A DNA stretch of 64,000 nucleotides from Tetrahymena thermophila SB210 (taxonomy: Eukaryota; Ciliophora; Oligohymenophorea; Hymenostomatida; Tetrahymenidae). Of this stretch, positions 62,452 to 64,000 are shown one piece after another. Under the pieces are notes generated by a model, which was not told the DNA's origin, made no database searches, and saw only the letters and a program-made list of their open reading frames with translations. A program made the translations under genes and the position numbers. Position 1 is the first letter of the stretch; each line of letters opens with the position of its first letter. The stretch is from positions 496,001-560,000 of the forward strand of contig NW_002476559.1 in NCBI RefSeq assembly GCF_000189635.1, in the 5' to 3' direction.

Positions 62452-63449
62452 ATGTCCCTTAATCCTTGGGCAGGAAGACCCTTTAAAGCAGTCTTTGGGT
62501 TCTTCTTTATTTGCTTTTGCATGAGTCTGCCATTACAGTTTATTTACATTTACAAAAAAGCACTTGAAGGCAATATTTTTATGATAATTATTTCTTTGCT
62601 CTAAATATACTTCCAGTATTTTGCTAAAGTGAAGGCTTAGCCTGCTTTAATCAAATTTACTAAGTGGATGCATTACGAAAAATACTTTGAAGAATTTAAT
62701 TTTCATTAGGTTGAAGAGCATCTTTAGGAAAAAGATTCAATTTTCGCAGTTCATCCCCATTATATGTTTACTTATGGTCTAGTTTTAAATTACTATCAAG
62801 GAAATTTTGGAAAAAATTTAGCAGTTCTTACAACTAGAAGCTTATTAATGCTTCCAGGGTATGGTCTTCTGCATTAATTAACAGGCCTATAAGGAGTAAA
62901 TTATATTTTTATCATTTTTCTATAGTTTTTTTATGCAATATTTACTATGCTAATTTTATTTTTTATGTTTTTAAGGTTGATGCAGAAAATATGAAAAAGT
63001 TAATGAAAAACCACCAAAATTTTGCCTTAGTTCCTGGTGGATTTGAAGAAGCTACCTTAACAACTAGAAATGAATAAAAAATATTTGTTAAAAATCGTAA
63101 AGGATTTATTAAATATGCGATTTAAGGAGGATACACTATCTACCCTGTATATATTTTTGGAGAATCTAAAGCTTATCATTATATTGAAAGCTTTCTTAAT
63201 TTGCGTTTAGCTTTAAATAAAATTAAAATGGTTGGCGTTTTCTTTTGGAGTAGATTTGGCCTGATCATTCCTGAATGGAAAGTTAAAATTAATACAGTTG
63301 TAGGAAAAGCTTTGAAATTCCCTTAATCTGATAATCCATCTAAAGAATTAATTGATAAATGCCATGCAGAATATATTGAAGCCATAAAAAATCTCTATTA
63401 CTCTCATAGGGAAAAGTTTGGTGAAACTGCTGAATTAGCTATCTATTGA
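62452..63449 (+). CDS. DGAT2-family acyltransferase
   Basis: Exons 62452-62895 and 62976-63449 give 305 residues. The family transfers acyl chains from acyl-CoA to diacylglycerol, monoacylglycerol or wax alcohols at the ER and lipid droplets. One or two hydrophobic helices lie at about 12-60. 'FAVHPHYMFTYG' (His101-Tyr104) is the usual HPHG active-site block with Tyr for Gly. 'FALVPGGFEEA' and 'RKGFIKYAIQGGYTIYPVYIFGE' match the conserved LxxGGxxE and RxGFxxxAxxxGxxxxPxxxFGE motifs. The C-terminal 'VVGKALKFPQSDNPSKELID' fits the family end. Splicing at 62895/62976 (80-nt intron) joins 'LTGLQG' to 'VDAENMKKLM' in frame. Substrate cannot be read from sequence. A GAAA tract lies upstream. Confidence 0.9.
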
Positions 63450-64000
63450 TTTTCTACAATTTAAATATATAAATAAATAAATAATAAAATTAACATACTA
63501 CTTTTATCATCTAAATTACATAAAAAGCATACATAAATTAGTTTAAAATTCATAAATACAGTATTACAAAAAATATTTTAATTTTTTATTTTTATTATGT
63601 TCGAAATAAGCATTTTTTATATAAATCATTTATTATTTTGATCAAAATATTTTAAATAACTAATTTTTATATAAAGGAATAAATAATATATTCTCAAGAA
63701 ATTTACTTTCTGATTTTTATAAATAAAAAAAAACTCTAAAATAAGCTTATCTCCCTTTCTATTTACAAAGTTATACTGTAAGTTTCAAAATAAAATACTG
63801 AATTAAGAATATGCAATTATTGGTAACATCTCTAAAAATAAAAAATAATTTTAAGAAACTCGATTCCTAATCATAAACACATATTCCATGCATTCATTCT
63901 CAATAATTAAGGCCATTTTTTAAAAATTATTTAATAAAGCTATCTTTGATAAAAAAATTTTTTGAATCAACTCGCCTTAATTAATGAGAATGCATGCTAT
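63450..64000. other. AT-rich spacer at the right edge
   Basis: No open frame of coding composition in the last 550 nt; no telomeric C4A2-type repeat is present, so the edge is not a chromosome end. Confidence 0.6.

Noticed and set aside
1-64000. Bacterial or organellar origin with many pseudogenes
   Set aside because: Frames broken by TAA/TAG become intact under the ciliate code, spliceosomal introns are present, and the families are eukaryotic.
1-64000. Telomere, CRISPR array, prophage or transposon
   Set aside because: No C4A2 repeats, regular direct repeats with spacers, phage genes, or transposase/reverse transcriptase motifs were found.

Overview
The window reads as macronuclear DNA of an oligohymenophorean ciliate, most like Tetrahymena. 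Every real gene uses TAA and TAG as glutamine and only TGA as stop. Under the standard code these genes break into fragments; with TAA/TAG as Gln they become long proteins with recognisable domains. Introns are short (mostly 46-140 nt), very AT-rich and GT...AG. Spacers are about 80-85% A+T with many 4-bp microsatellites (AAAT, AATC, GAAA, ACCT). I saw no rRNA, tRNA, telomeric repeat, CRISPR or bacterial-type signal. Exon coordinates were worked out by hand from splice signals, reading frame and family conservation.

Layout. 1-684 (-): 5' part of an unknown gene running off the left edge. 1662-7867 (+): two tandem paralogous PARP-like genes, the first with a WWE domain, both with altered catalytic triads. 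9677-14051 (+): chitin synthase with a large insertion in its catalytic domain. 15804-19161 (+): Asn/Gln-rich protein with degenerate EF-hands. 20645-23818 (-): Gln-rich coiled-coil protein with a CEP70-like C-terminus. 24625-28171 (-): second Gln-rich coiled-coil protein. 28809-29907 (-): small one-helix membrane protein. 31999-34275 (-): disordered Ser/Asn-rich protein. 36087-36224 and 36808-38311 (-): a small Cys-rich ORF and a zinc-finger protein sharing one cysteine module. 38987-44376 (-): ATP-dependent 5-oxoprolinase. 45685-46572 (-): acidic unknown. 48070-48987 and 50174-50764 (+): two related membrane-anchored coiled-coil proteins with a decayed third copy between them. 51021-53347 (-): PARN-type poly(A) ribonuclease. 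54606-55567 (+): rhomboid-like protein lacking the catalytic His. 56457-58605 (-): LRR plus coiled-coil protein of LRRC45 type. 60221-60733 (-): Yop1/REEP (TB2/DP1/HVA22) protein. 62452-63449 (+): DGAT2-family acyltransferase.

The window is not an operon or a single system. It mixes housekeeping genes (glutathione cycle, mRNA decay, ER shaping, lipid synthesis), probable centrosome/basal-body proteins and fast-evolving ciliate genes. The most unusual points are three enzyme families with changed active-site residues (PARP, rhomboid, DGAT2), the interrupted chitin synthase catalytic domain, the recurring Cys module, and tandem duplications with relics.
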